Positions 22,691-60,790 of a stretch of 64,000 nucleotides of DNA are shown piece by piece (the first letter of the stretch is position 1; every line of letters begins with the position of its first letter). The notes under the pieces are model-generated. The model saw only the letters and a program-made list of their open reading frames with translations. It was not told the DNA's origin and did no database searches. The DNA is from Emydura subglobosa (lineage: Eukaryota; Chordata; Testudines; Chelidae), in assembly GCA_007922225.1 (NCBI GenBank), contig ML679954.1, positions 25,255,003 through 25,319,002 on the forward strand, written 5' to 3'. A program made the translations under genes and the position numbers.

Positions 22691-24195
22691 GTGCATACAG
22701 GTGTGGATGACTACACTGTGGATGGCAGTTGGCAATAAGAGGATTGGGGCGGATGCGGATCTACATTTGTGTATTCGTGCAGGACTCTATCTGAGAGTCG
22801 CAGGGGGTTCTGAAGTAGGAGAAAGGGGGGCTTCTGAGCCTGAAGGGTATTTTTGGGTGTGTACTGTATTCTAAGTATGGGACCATTTTGTAGGTGATAG
22901 TTCACAGCTGAAGGGGGAAGTTCTGAGCTATTGAGAGGCAAAGTAGAAAAAGGGAAGATTTTTAACATGGGAGACAGGTGTGCATCTGTATATGTGCTTA
23001 TAGGGGGTGGTATTTCTGAACTGGTGGCAATTGGATTGAAGGGAGTTGATAGGGTCTGGGAAGTTCTAAAATGACAGGAGGTAGGACTGGTGTGCTGAGC
23101 ATGTTGGTCGATTAAGGCAGGCATAACCTAGCATGGCTGTTACAGGGCATCAGCCCCTTTAAGACTTCAGAATTCTGGCAGCTTTCGTCTCCAGACAAGT
23201 TGTGTGATTAATCATATGATGAAGCTGAGTGCAAGGCCTGATAGGAGAGGTATGTCTTATTGCTAAGTCTGAAAAAGACCTGGAGCAAGAGAATTGCTTC
23301 ACTAGCAGGTCTGAGAGGCAAAAGCTGTACCTGTTTATCCTCTCCTGGTAAGGGTTTGGGAAAGGAGCATGTTTGGGGTTATGGCCAGCAAGCCAGTGGG
23401 AGGGTCAGAGACTGCTTGGAACTACTGTAGATATCTGCAGCTAAGAGGGGTGAAAAGGCTATGCACAGAAGATGGTGGAAGAGTTGGGGAGAACCCCTAT
23501 GGCCAAGGGTGAGGAAGACTGTTGTGGACCCTGATATGAGCAGAGGACTAAACAGAAAACCTAATTAAAGAGCTGTGAAGCCTTTAAGGATGAGCTGTGT
23601 ATAAGAGAAGGGTTCCTATGCAAGTACTCGACTACAATTAGTATATTATTAAACAGACCCCCGAGAGGGACATCTTATTTTGGAACTCTAGCCATGTAGT
23701 GTGTGAGTAGCCAGATATATGGAGGGGAAGGAAACTAAGGCAATGTGGTGGGCCTGAGGAGAGAGAGTAGGTAATCTCACCTGCCCACAGCCAGGCTGGC
23801 AAGGGAATGGAATCAATCAGTGAATGGGGGAGGTAAGGTACAACTATATTTGAAACTCTGATCACTGTGTGGGGGCAGACTGTTCACTACAGTCCCACCA
23901 ATTTTTCCAGGCATCAGCTACTACTACTTCTGCCAGACAGAGCAAAATAAGGAGATTCAACTCTATTTCACCTCTGCTGGCCTACTGCTAAAGACTTATG
24001 AGGAGACATCTTTTCCAACTCGATCAGAAAGTGTCAGTCTCATTCTTACCAGGTATAAACAAAAGTATGAGTGCTTTTCCCAGAGTACAGCTATTTTCAC
24101 AATCTTAGGAACAACCTCTAGTAAATATCACATCACTGGATAACTTCTTAGAGACATCAGAAGAATAGGTGCAGAGTACCTGAAGCTTAGCCCAA
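22691..24195. other. EXTL2-CDC14A intergenic region, part 2
   Basis: G-rich noncoding DNA. A possible degenerate LTR lies at 23138-23891. Open frames here on both strands are short and lack protein-like composition. Confidence 0.45.
23138..23891 (+). mobile_element. Possible solo LTR
   Basis: The block runs from tgttacagggcatcagcccc to gttcactaca, with TG...CA ends and an ATTAAA-type poly(A) signal near 23650. No target duplication is visible, so this is only a candidate. Confidence 0.3.
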
Positions 24196-24199
24196 TGCA

Positions 24200-24690
24200 T
24201 TAGGAATTAGTTTCATAAAAACGTGTCACGAACCATGAAATCTAGCACCCAATCGGGTGGCTTCAACACTGCTCAGGGCTCCAGCTGCTAGTCCCAACAG
24301 GGGATGGGAAGGGACCAGACTTCCTCTTCCTCTGCAGAGGCTGCTCCCAGTGGATCAGAACCACCTCCAGAAACCTCCCACAGCTGCAGGAAGTTCCATG
24401 GCTCCAGCTGTCTGTCACCCCTCCCCTGCACAGGAAGGCTGCAGCTCAAGCAGGCTGCCCGGCTCTGAAGGCAGCATCCCTGCCAGCAGCAGGGCAGAAG
24501 TAAGGATGACAATCCCATGACCCATCTACAATAGCTTTGCGACCACTCCCTGTGACCACCTTTTGGATCCAGACCCCCCCAGTTACAACACTGAAATTTC
24601 AGATGTTTACATGTTAAATTGACTAATTTTAAAAACCTTTGGCTGTGAAATTGACCAAAATGGACCATGAATTTGATATGGTCCTATTCA
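24200..24690. mobile_element. Non-autonomous DNA transposon-like repeat
   Basis: The ends carry cgtgtcacgaaccatgaaat and, inverted in sense, gaccaaaatggaccatgaat followed by ttgatatggtcct. This pairing is typical of a turtle/archosaur repeat whose ends read 'agggccctaccaaattca'. The GC-rich core may be a further insert. Confidence 0.4.
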
Positions 24691-25349
24691 TAATGCAGTA
24701 GGAGGAAGTTAGCACTACAGTACTGAACAGCAGTTGAGATGTAATAAGGATGTGATGCACACTTCTACTCAGAGACTGATTCTAGCTTCCCAAATTTTCT
24801 AGCCGGAGTGACGTGGCAGGGTTCATCACTACAGCCGGTCCCATAAAACCATTATACCTCCGCCAAAGGAGAGGGGCTGTAACCACTGCCCAGTTGCTAC
24901 TTTTATCTGAGGGAGCACAGCCCAGCGAGGCTGGGGCACAGAGAAGCCCAGCAGCACTGAGGTTTGGCAAGGGGGTGAGGAACTGGTGGGTGGTAATGGA
25001 AGTGCAGTGGGCCAAAGGCCAGGTCCCCCCCCCTCCGTTCCTGTTCACCCTAGGCTGCTAGGCTACCCCCAATTCTCTGTCACAGACAAGACTGAGGGAA
25101 GTGGGAAAAACTAATGTAAGGGGGGCCCAGGAAACCGACTGGATGGGGCCCTGCACTGGAAAAAGGCCGAGGGCTGGCAGTGGCGGGTGGCTGGGCCCTG
25201 GCGTGTTCACCTGGGGACTTCAAATATGCCCGCGGCTGTTTGCACACCAAATTGCCCATCCATCCGGGGTCTCAAGCGAACCCAGCCGCCCCAGCATCCT
25301 GCCTTCCTGGAGGCGGGTGCCTCACACAGTCCCCGGCCGCCGGCTACAA

Positions 25350-25363
25350 ACACTGGAGGGCGC
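25350..25363 (+). promoter_or_regulatory. Candidate CTCF motif
   Basis: acactggagggcgc differs at two positions (1 and 6) from the CTCF core CCASYAGRKGGCRS. It lies 58 bp upstream of a better match. Confidence 0.35.
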
Positions 25364-25407
25364 TTTGAGCCGCTTGACCGCCTTGTCCAGCCGACTAACG
25401 GCGGCGT

Positions 25408-25421
25408 CCACTAGATGGCGC
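25408..25421 (+). promoter_or_regulatory. Candidate CTCF motif, full core match
   Basis: ccactagatggcgc satisfies every position of the CTCF core CCASYAGRKGGCRS. It sits in the upstream part of the CDC14A CpG island. Confidence 0.55.
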
Positions 25422-26158
25422 CGAGGAGAGACAGGCCCCGCCGTAGATTCAGCGGAGCGTCCCGGAGCTCGCGCTCTGCCCGGCCCCGGGGGCGTTCGCT
25501 GGTTGCAGCTGAGGGACCCGCAGCTTCCCGGGCCGTCCTCGGCTCGGCTCTCCCTGGGGCTAGACGACTCTAGACTGCGGCGTTGCGGGCATCCCCCTGC
25601 GAGGGGAAGCCGCGGGGTTGAGGAGGGCTGGGCGGGCAGGGCAGGGTGTAAGGAGTCGTCCCCGAAGGGGCGGGCACTGGAGACGCTGTGAAGAGCAGGG
25701 GATCCGCGGGCAGGCTCTCTACGGCAGCGGGCGGAGCAGCCCTTGGCGCGGGGGCGGGGCGCCGGCCTCTGCCCCCTCCCCCGGCGCTGGGGCCGGTGTA
25801 ACAAAGCCTTGGTAACCGGGTTGCTAGCGCGCTGCTCGGTAACCAGGCGCTGCCCCTTTAAGCAGCCGGGGCGTTGCCTTGCCAGGGGCGGGGAAGATCC
25901 GAAGTCCGCTCCGGCGCGCGCCCAGCCCGCCCTCTCCCTCCGAGCCGGAGCTGGCAGCGCCCCCTTCCCCACCGCTCTCACTCCCATGCGGGCGACGACG
26001 GCGACACACTGGGCAGCGCGGCCGCAGGCGGGCGACGCCTCTCGGTATGTCGCGGGGGCGCCCTGCCTGCTGAGCCCGCCCAGGTCCCGCCGGAGCCGCT
26101 CCGGGCTCCCATGAATTCAGAGCCGCCCCGCGCCTCGCCGCTCCGCGCCTTCTTTAAG

Positions 26159-52989
<26,831 letters not shown>

Positions 52990-55355
52990 GTAAGTATCGC
53001 TTGTTTATATACATCTCTATTCTTCCCTGAACAGACACTTTTGCTGCCATGTAAAACTGTGGCTAAACATAGACTTCAGTGAAATAGTGAGACTGTCATT
53101 CAGTCTTCTGTAATCTAGCTCTTTTGTACTGTTTCCTCAAGGCGTAGTTATAACTTTGATGGAGTTGCTTTTTCTGTAGTAGCCTGTGGTGCTCTCTTAA
53201 AATTTAACTTCAAGATGAATTGTTTATGTAATCAGTAATTAAAATGGGTATCCAAAAATGTTCATGCTATAGCTGAATTAAATGAATACCTAATGATTAC
53301 AGGTTTTAACTTATTATTCAAATACAACTAAGTGCACTGTAAATTTCTTTCCACTACTCTTGAGCGTGTACAGATCCTGATTGAATTAATATGCCATTTA
53401 TACAGTACATGAGATACATGGGAAAACATCTTAGTCTTTTTTTAGAGGATAAGTAATAGATTCTCCTAACAATTGGTATTTCTTGCTCCAATGGTGTATT
53501 TGATTGCTTATCTTTTGTAAGTGAATTATTTCTGTAGCGGTATCTACATTAATCTATTCCTGCTGCCACTTCAGGAAAGTTTAATATGAATATCAAACTT
53601 GTACATTTCTCAGGCAGGGAGCATATATTTTGAGGGAAATCAGAACAGGTAATCAAATGGCACTATCACAGAATTCTGAAGGAAGTCTTAAGAATGGAAA
53701 ATTAAACTTTAACAACCATTAGTGCAAAAGTGTTTCATTTAGAGCCTTTCCCCTTACAATCTACCTTCCCTTATCTGCAAATAATTGTTCTTTCACCTAG
53801 GAAATTGTCACACATTGAGTATTATGATCTCAGTATGTGAGTGAGCAAGAAGATCTGACCTATGAATGAGGGGTTTTTTGTTTACATGTGTAGTTGTGGT
53901 AGTGGCTGTTAAGTGTGAACTCTTGTAAAATTTACCAGGTCATTCACTTAATCAAATGCTACTTTTAACATTAAAAGCTTGGTTTTAAAACTGATTTCTT
54001 ATGATTTCTTAAACTGAGAAATCCTATGATTTCTTATTGCCAAGTTTGCCCCCAAAGTGGATTTGTGGATCTGTTAAACCACGAGAAGGGGTTGTCATGA
54101 AAAATCGATCAAACTCTTTAGACACATTGAAGGTATTTGTGGGTTGGAAAGAATGTGATGTTCTTACAGTAATGTCCCTATAGGTGCTCAGCTTTGCTTC
54201 AGGTACACGTAGGCCCTATGCCCCCTGTAGTGGAGCACCCATAGGAAGTAATATCTCAAAGAACACCAATTACTGCACAGGGTAAGTAATTTCTCCTTGC
54301 ATCCATACTCAAGACTGGATACCGAATTCCAAGAAAGCAACAAACTTGTAATTATAATCTCTTTCAGTAGGGGAACACTAAACTGAGGACAAACTATTCT
54401 CCAAAAGAGGTAGGATGTGGCTTTCTGAAATAGATGCTATAAATTAAAGCTGTATCTGCTTCACTAACATGCAAACTTAAGCAAAGACAGAGCTGAGTAC
54501 CAGAGAAGGACATGGGGCCAAAGCACAGGTCACGGCATGAAGCATTCCCAGCAGTTCTCATACCCTTGGTCTAAATTCAATTGGAAGGTGTGGCTTTGGT
54601 TCCTGTTCTCTCCAGATATTACTCTGAATGCATAGAAGCAGACACTTTAGTTCAGATTAGGGGAGTGACCAGCTACATGAAGATAGCCATCGACCACATG
54701 GTGGCTGGAAATAGAGCCTCATGTATTTTGCATTTGTACAATACCACAAAATAAAACAAAAAAAAATTAACAAAAACTCCACAAAAGTAAAAACTTACTG
54801 CTGCCGTGGCAGCTCCTGTCCCATAGGGCTGGGCCTGGCTCAGGCTCCTTGGTCTGGGTGTTATGACAAGGAGCACGGGCTTGCAGTGCCACTCACTCCG
54901 ATTTGGGCAAGCTGCCCCTTGGTCATCATGATGCCCTCATACCCAACTCCCCAAGGCAGAGGACCAGTGGGGGAGAGGGAAGCATAGAAGGGGGAATAGG
55001 GAAGGGGTCTCTTGTCCTTCTAGGGGACAAGGGATGGGAAGAATATTTAAGGAAGGGAGGGTTTTATGGGGCTCGTGGGGTTTTGGGGAGGATGAAGTTG
55101 CGTAGGAGAAGGGTGGTAGGCCCCTGAAGGAGGGCTCCCTAGCGCTGTGGAGGTGGGAACCGAGGTTGCATCAGGGCTGAAGAAGGAAGCAGTAAAAGTT
55201 GGGAAGATCTGTGGTGCTTCTCAGTGGGGATGAAGAAATGAGGGTTATTTGAGGGGCTGCAGTACTAGGTAAACTTCAAGGGGAGGGGTCCCTAAGGAGT
55301 TGTCTGGGGTGTTTTGGTGTGGCTAATTGTGATAGCTGTTGGTGAGTCTCTCAAG
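52990..55355 (+). other. CDC14A: CDC14A intron 4, proximal part
   Basis: Noncoding. A short MITE lies at 54165-54297. A GC- and purine-rich repeat-like block at about 54790-55340 is of unknown type. Confidence 0.55.
54165..54297. mobile_element. Short MITE, 'gagcacccatagg' family
   Basis: gtccctataggtgctc at the left pairs with gagcacccatagg at the right. The flanking atctcaaagaacaccaatta also occurs, diverged, at the right end of the element at 62.2-62.9 kb. Confidence 0.45.
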
Positions 55356-55363
55356 GCCTAGAA

Positions 55364-55541
55364 CAGCGGTCCCAAACTACAGCCTCTGGGCTGCATCCAG
55401 CTTGCCAACACATTTTGACTGGCCCGCAGCCCCCTCCCGGCTCCACCTCTTTCCTACGTAATGTGGGCCCAGCACTCTGGCCCACCAGGAGAGCAAGAGG
55501 GAGGGATATGGCCCTGGCAGCTGAAAATTTGGGGACCCCTG
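55364..55541. mobile_element. hAT MITE with perfect 8-bp target-site duplication
   Basis: The 178-bp element has ends cagcggtcccaaac and tttggggacccctg, inverted to each other. It is flanked by gcctagaa at 55356-55363 and 55542-55549. Its core shares the aatgtgggcccagca segment with the minisatellite at 35.9-36.1 kb. Confidence 0.92.
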
Positions 55542-55549
55542 GCCTAGAA

Positions 55550-56707
55550 TAACACTTAAATCCTAGTTTATCTATAGTCACGTAATTTTATTATTTGCTG
55601 TGCTTATTTATAAATGGTCATTTTGAGGTATTTAATGTAAATGTAATAAAAAGAACTGAAACAACCATTTTAACGGATAAAATGAAATAAGAAATTCCTG
55701 AAATATAAAACAAATTATAAAAATTTTCATGGGGGCTCTAGCCATGAACTATTGAGCTGTATCATGAGAACTGTCAGCAATATGGATGTTAGCGCTCTGA
55801 CTTGTCAGCTGCACTGTCTGCAGCACCCACCTCAGTGAGGAACTTTAACATCCCTGCATGATGTGCTGAAGTGCGGTGCTGCCCTCCCTACACAGACATC
55901 TGTCCTATCTTCATTCCAGGCTGGGGCTCACCTGAAAGACAATCTTCTCTCCCCTGTCGCCTAGATCCAGGATACAAATCCGATCACAAACCTTTGGATA
56001 TCCATATGCAGTAGCATTGTTCTGTCATTTATGTCCCCTAATATGGCCACTGAATATGCAGTGTCTGCAGCTGGATTATCATGTATAGGCATTCAGTGCA
56101 AGTCATTGTCAGAGTAGGTTCCATCTCAGTATCATGCCCCAAATAAAGGCAATTGTTCCCCCACCACAATTTTGAATCCCACTCTTAACAATAAGGGGAC
56201 ACACTACTTCACACTACCTCAGTTGCACTTCTGTCACTGATTTGAAAATTGAGTCTGGCCCAAGTATGGGAGAAACCCAGTTTCACACTAATCCCATGAG
56301 TCTTGCAATGAGTTGGATAACAAAACAAACCACTTTCTTGTGACTGACTCTGTTTTTCCCTCCTCTAATCTCCAAATGTATTCCCTTGCACATAAGAGGG
56401 TGGCATCACCTCAGTCATCAGCATCCCCATTGAGATTGGAAAGTGGGGTACACCCCCCAAAGTTGTGAAGAAAATATTGATCTGAATTTCTTACGGATAT
56501 CATGAGATTTTCCTGTATGGGACAAGATAGTGGGAGCAAATCCATGCTCCCACATATAGGGTCTCTTAACTCTAGCCCCAATCCACTTTCCTTAAATGTT
56601 AGAAACATAAACCATATTCCAATCTTCTTCACCCCAAACCTGTCCAAAGGGATGAAACCCAAGATCAGAGCATCTGATGGTGGTATTGGGGGAGGAAAGG
56701 GGGAAGG
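55550..56707 (+). other. CDC14A: CDC14A intron 4, between hAT copies
   Basis: Noncoding. I recognise no repeats. A 111-codon minus-strand open frame at 56411-56746 has no protein character. Confidence 0.5.
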
Positions 56708-56764
56708 TATGTCTACACTGCAGCAGACAGTATGCCTCCCACTCAAGATAGATTCATGCTAGTG

Positions 56765-57128
56765 CATGAATCTAGTGCTTCTGGCCAGGTCCCAGCTGGG
56801 AGGCAAGCAGTCCACGCAGTGTGATTTGCCCCAGGCCTGCACCCCCCTGGGGACGGCCATGGGGAGCGCTGCTATCCACTCTGGCGGGCCACTTGTACCT
56901 GCTCATGCCTCACAAGTTCCCGCCTGTGTGAGGAGAACCCACGTGACCCCACTATCAGGCCATAGTGATTGGCTGGCATTGACCTTTGCTTCTATGTGGA
57001 GGAAGGGGAGAAGGAAGAAAGGGGAAAAATATTTTATTTTATTAGACTGGAAAATTGAGTGTTGGGGTACTTATTAAAATTTTCAGAAGTTAGGGGGTAC
57101 TTGCTACTTAAAAGGTTGAGAAACACTG
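56765..57128. mobile_element. hAT MITE, left boundary uncertain
   Basis: The right end taaaaggttgagaaacactg (57109-57128) is a hAT terminal repeat. A plausible left end is agtgcttctggcc near 56773, but no matching 8-bp duplication is visible. Immediately upstream, 56708-56765 is a fragment of the 'ctacactgcag' MITE. Confidence 0.5.
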
Positions 57129-57719
57129 ATTTAGATCATTCAGCCTGTTGCTGGACTCACTAAAGTACTAAGGAAGAAAATGTTCTCATTTCATTGTCAC
57201 AATTGTTATCATGATATTCTCTAAATGGTTTTGTGTAGCTGACAGTCACTTTTCTTGCTGTAAATGTGTTTTGAGAAAAACAAAGCTAGGAAGTGCTCTT
57301 GCCCTTGTTCAGCCTCATGTCATCCCTTCCCATATTTGATACCTTTACTAGTAATGTTATTCCTAAAAATGAGATTGTGAACTCTCCCAAGCAACAGCCG
57401 TTTGTTTTGTGAAATATTGACGTACAGTTAGATGTTATAAAAATAATTTTAAAAATATAAAAACTTTCATTGGTCAATATCTATTTATAAATGGACTTCT
57501 TTGCAAAACAAGCCAATCAATAAACCATATTACTGAAAGTGGTTTTTTTAGAGTAAGGAGTGGTGAATACTACTGGGCATGAAACTACTTAACCTAACAA
57601 CAAAATGAAAAGAAATCGCACTGGGAAAAGGTAGCAGATATGACTCTATAAAGATGGAAATTCACATCTGAGCCGGAAATCTCAACTTTAAAAAAAAAAA
57701 CCTTTGCAGCTTTCTTCTC

Positions 57720-57795
57720 AAATACTACTTCATAACATGGAAAGCTAAATATTCTAAACAGGAATAAATATTTAAAAAAATGTCGGCTCAGTCTG
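57720..57795 (+). repeat. Left copy of a 1.07-kb-spaced direct repeat
   Basis: aaatactacttcataacatg, then gaaagctaaatattctaaac, then aggaataaatatttaaaaaa recurs with few changes at 58789-58860. Confidence 0.65.
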
Positions 57796-57930
57796 TCACT
57801 ATTTCAGTAGCTTCCATTTACTGCCATCTTGAGGCTATACGTTGTTATTCCTAGTAATGGTTGAGCCTGTAAAACAGATTAGATCTGTGGAAAACTTAGG
57901 TCTCCTTAGAAACCTTTCAAAATAAGTTAA

Positions 57931-58149
57931 AACAACGAGAGTTCTGTAGCACTTTAAAGACTAACAAATTTAATTTCTGCAGGCATAAGCTTTTGTGGGC
58001 TGCAACCCACTTCATCAGATGCCAACAAAGTGGGTTGCAGCCCATGAAAGCTTATGCCTGCAGAAATTGAATTTGTTAGACTTTAAAGTGCTACAAAACT
58101 CTCGTTGTTTTTGCTGTGTACAGACTAACACGGCTACCCCTCTGGAACT
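57931..58149. mobile_element. Inverted-dimer retroelement with 16-bp target-site duplication
   Basis: Arms 57931-58010 and 58029-58109 are nearly perfect inverted copies. The right copy continues into cagactaacacggctacccc. The whole is flanked by an exact 16-bp duplication, tttcaaaataagttaa, at 57915-57930 and 58150-58165. A duplication of that length implies target-primed reverse transcription rather than a cut-and-paste transposon. The centre carries ctgatga (minus strand, 58018-58012), a 16-nt hairpin and, on the right copy, gaaa (58046-58049). Confidence 0.8.
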
Positions 58150-58165
58150 TTTCAAAATAAGTTAA

Positions 58166-60482
58166 GAGTCTCTTAAAATATTTACCTTAAGAATGAGCTG
58201 GTTTAAGTTTAGTTACCAGATAACTTAACAACTGGCTAGATCAACTCTTATCAACACTTTTTATAGAAAAAAATCTTAATTTTTTTCCCCAATGACTTTT
58301 AGTAGGACCTAGATTTTGAGAGGTCTAGTCTGCTCTGGAGGCTTTGGACATGGCATATTCCTGCCAGGTTATATTTTGTTATATTTCAGGCACTTAAACC
58401 CCTTTCTTTTTTTTTACCTCTGATATAGTTTTATGTTTAAACTGTATATTGTAACCCTATAGTGGTTACAAATAGCTTTGTAAATTTCCCTTTTATGCAC
58501 TATGCAACCTTCTGTACTCAGGGCTTCAATTTTTTTTTTGTAAGGTGAGGTGGAGTTCTTTATTCCTTCCCTTCTGTATTACACCCTAAACGTCATTCTC
58601 TTCTCCCATTTTGGTCCCCTCCCCAACCTTCCCACATGTTTCTGCAGTCCCAGCAGAGGGGGCCCTTAAGTTCTGGAGGGACCAAGCTGTTTTATTTTCT
58701 TCTCTTCCCTTCCCTTCCCCTGGTACCTGTTACAGGATTGTTTTTTGCCCTAGCAAACAATTTGAGAAGAAAGCAGCAGAGTTTTTTTAAATACTGTTTC
58801 ATAACATGGAAAGCTTAATATTCTATACAGGAATAAATATTAAAAAAATGTTAGCTCAGCTGCTTCAATGGAGCAGCTTCCCCTGTTGCCATAATCGTGT
58901 TAAAAAAAGATACTCAGTACTGGTAGAGAGCAACATGGTAGAGGCCCAATGTAGAGAGCAGCCTGGATACTTTTTGGAATGAGAACTTACTCCTTGCAAA
59001 TCTTAAACATCCCCTATTACCAGAAGTCTGGTACCTACCACAGAAACTCATGTTAAGGAATCTGGAGTAGGGAGGATATCAAGCACCTCTGCAGAGCCCC
59101 TGGCAGAGCACTGAAGACCTACATAGGTCAGTGTGTGCCCCTGCACGCATGCAGCTGGCCCCTGATCCAGACTGTGATTCTGTGATCTTGGACTTTCTAA
59201 AATTGCTGTTCTAGTATTTATGCTGAATTCAAATCTACATGTAAGTGTTGCAGCAAGTGGAGCATTTTAAAATGTACCAATGGGAAGAACCCCGGAAAAT
59301 TACTGTGCAGTCTGGTACAATTGGCAGTCTCTGCTCAAATGAGTACCTGTCCCAAGCTATTCTGTTCACCATCCTATCTAATCCTTTCTGATTGTCACCA
59401 CACGCTGCCGGGGCTTGTATGTATACATGATACAGATATTCTCTTAGAAAAATAATTTGGTGGTTTATCATTCCTTTGGCTGGTTGATGTTGTAAATCTT
59501 TGATCACTGATGTGCAGATAACAGGTTGGTCTATTACATCAGTGAGACTAGACCAAAAAATTGTTACATTTTTAATGGGATTTTTTTCATATGCACACTA
59601 GTTACTCTTCTAATTAAAAACGCAATAAAATTTATAGCTTCTAAAATAGTGAAATGTTGGTTCTCATTATAGATTATTTGAGCAACTTTCATGTTGGAAA
59701 AACAAGTTTAATTTTAAGGAGTACAAAAGTATCCTATGACCTGCCTAGTTCATCCCAGAGTGAATTTTTATAGCTGTGTATTAAACTTGAAAATGTGTTA
59801 TGGAAACACACATTTTTTCCTACTTTGAATTATTCTGACTCCCAGCTAAGTGCTGGTGAATAAATTTTTGGCATAATGATTAATCAGAGCAGAGTTTTGA
59901 TCCACTCTATGTTGGTATCCTGATAGCTGTAATATTTTTTAGCAGATGAATAAATAGTTCTAATTGATACTTCATAGAAATTTGGTTTCCATAACTTCCC
60001 TTGAATTGAAAAAATATTCATTTTTCTATTAACAGCATTGTGTAATTGTTTTGCATTGTACACTACAATGAATGTAAATAGTGATGTTTGGCGCACAGTC
60101 GACTATGGGAATGTACAGCATTAGCTTTCCTTTGCAGCATAAATGCTCTACTTTTTTGACATTTAGTATCTATCTCCTCTTTTCCAGAAGTGGATCTCTC
60201 TCTCTCTCTCTTTTTTTTTTTTTTTTTTAAGTAGCTTTTATGCTATACTTGTGTGCTGGAGAAAGATATCTGTTGGCAAATAAATTGAGATTGCCAGATA
60301 CGTTTTACTGGGGGATAAATACTGCTAGTCCAGAAGCATACCATGCAGCCTAGCAATAGTCACATACATACATACATAATGGAAATTCTGGGATTGGGAT
60401 TCCGGTGGTAATCATTTTTGTGTCCTGACTTGGTACATGTATTGTCCTAAAAAAGCCTAATAGTTATTAGAAATATTATGTT
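58166..60482 (+). other. CDC14A: CDC14A intron 4, central part
   Basis: Noncoding. The right copy of the direct repeat is at 58789-58860, a (TC)n/(T)n microsatellite at 60195-60228 and four CATA units near 60362-60377. Confidence 0.5.
58789..58860 (+). repeat. Right copy of the direct repeat at 57720
   Basis: aaatactgtttcataacatg, then gaaagcttaatattctatac, then aggaataaatattaaaaaaa. About nine in ten bases match the left copy. Confidence 0.65.
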
Positions 60483-60631
60483 AGTTTAATATAGGAATAT
60501 CTCCTCTATCTTAACATTTGAGATGCATTCCAGAGGAAAAGAGCATGACCTCTTGACTTTCAATCTCATGCTCTTTTCCTTTAGAATGCATCTCAAATGT
60601 TAAGATAGTTTAATATGGGAATATCTCCTCT
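60483..60631. repeat. 43-bp-arm foldback flanked by 25-bp direct repeats
   Basis: Arms 60506-60548 and 60566-60608 are inverted copies at 41 of 43 positions, around a 17-nt loop. Overlapping their outer ends are direct repeats 60483-60507 and 60607-60631 (agtttaatatrggaatatct then cctct, 24 of 25 identical). Confidence 0.9.
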
Positions 60632-60649
60632 GACGTAATATTATAACAT

Positions 60650-60790
60650 AATAATCCCGGTTTTACAACTGACTCTGCATGCCTTTGGCAAAACACTTCA
60701 GTTCTGTGCCTCAGTTTCCCTATCTGTAATATGCCTGCCCTAATCCATAGCAATTGTTGTAAGGATTACCAAACGTATGTGTGTTAATAT
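60650..60790 (+). mobile_element. MIR-like CORE-SINE fragment
   Basis: ggttttacaactgactctgc, then aaacacttcagttctgtgcc and tcagtttccctatctgtaat follow the MIR order on the plus strand. Confidence 0.65.

Noticed and set aside
22711..23124. 137-codon minus-strand open frame
   Set aside because: Pro/Ser/Thr-rich with no domain, next to a repeat block. Probably fortuitous.
15983..26158. VCAM1 and GPR88, expected here from the human gene order
   Set aside because: I looked for immunoglobulin-domain exons and a single-exon GPCR and saw neither. The interval is noncoding and repeat-rich.
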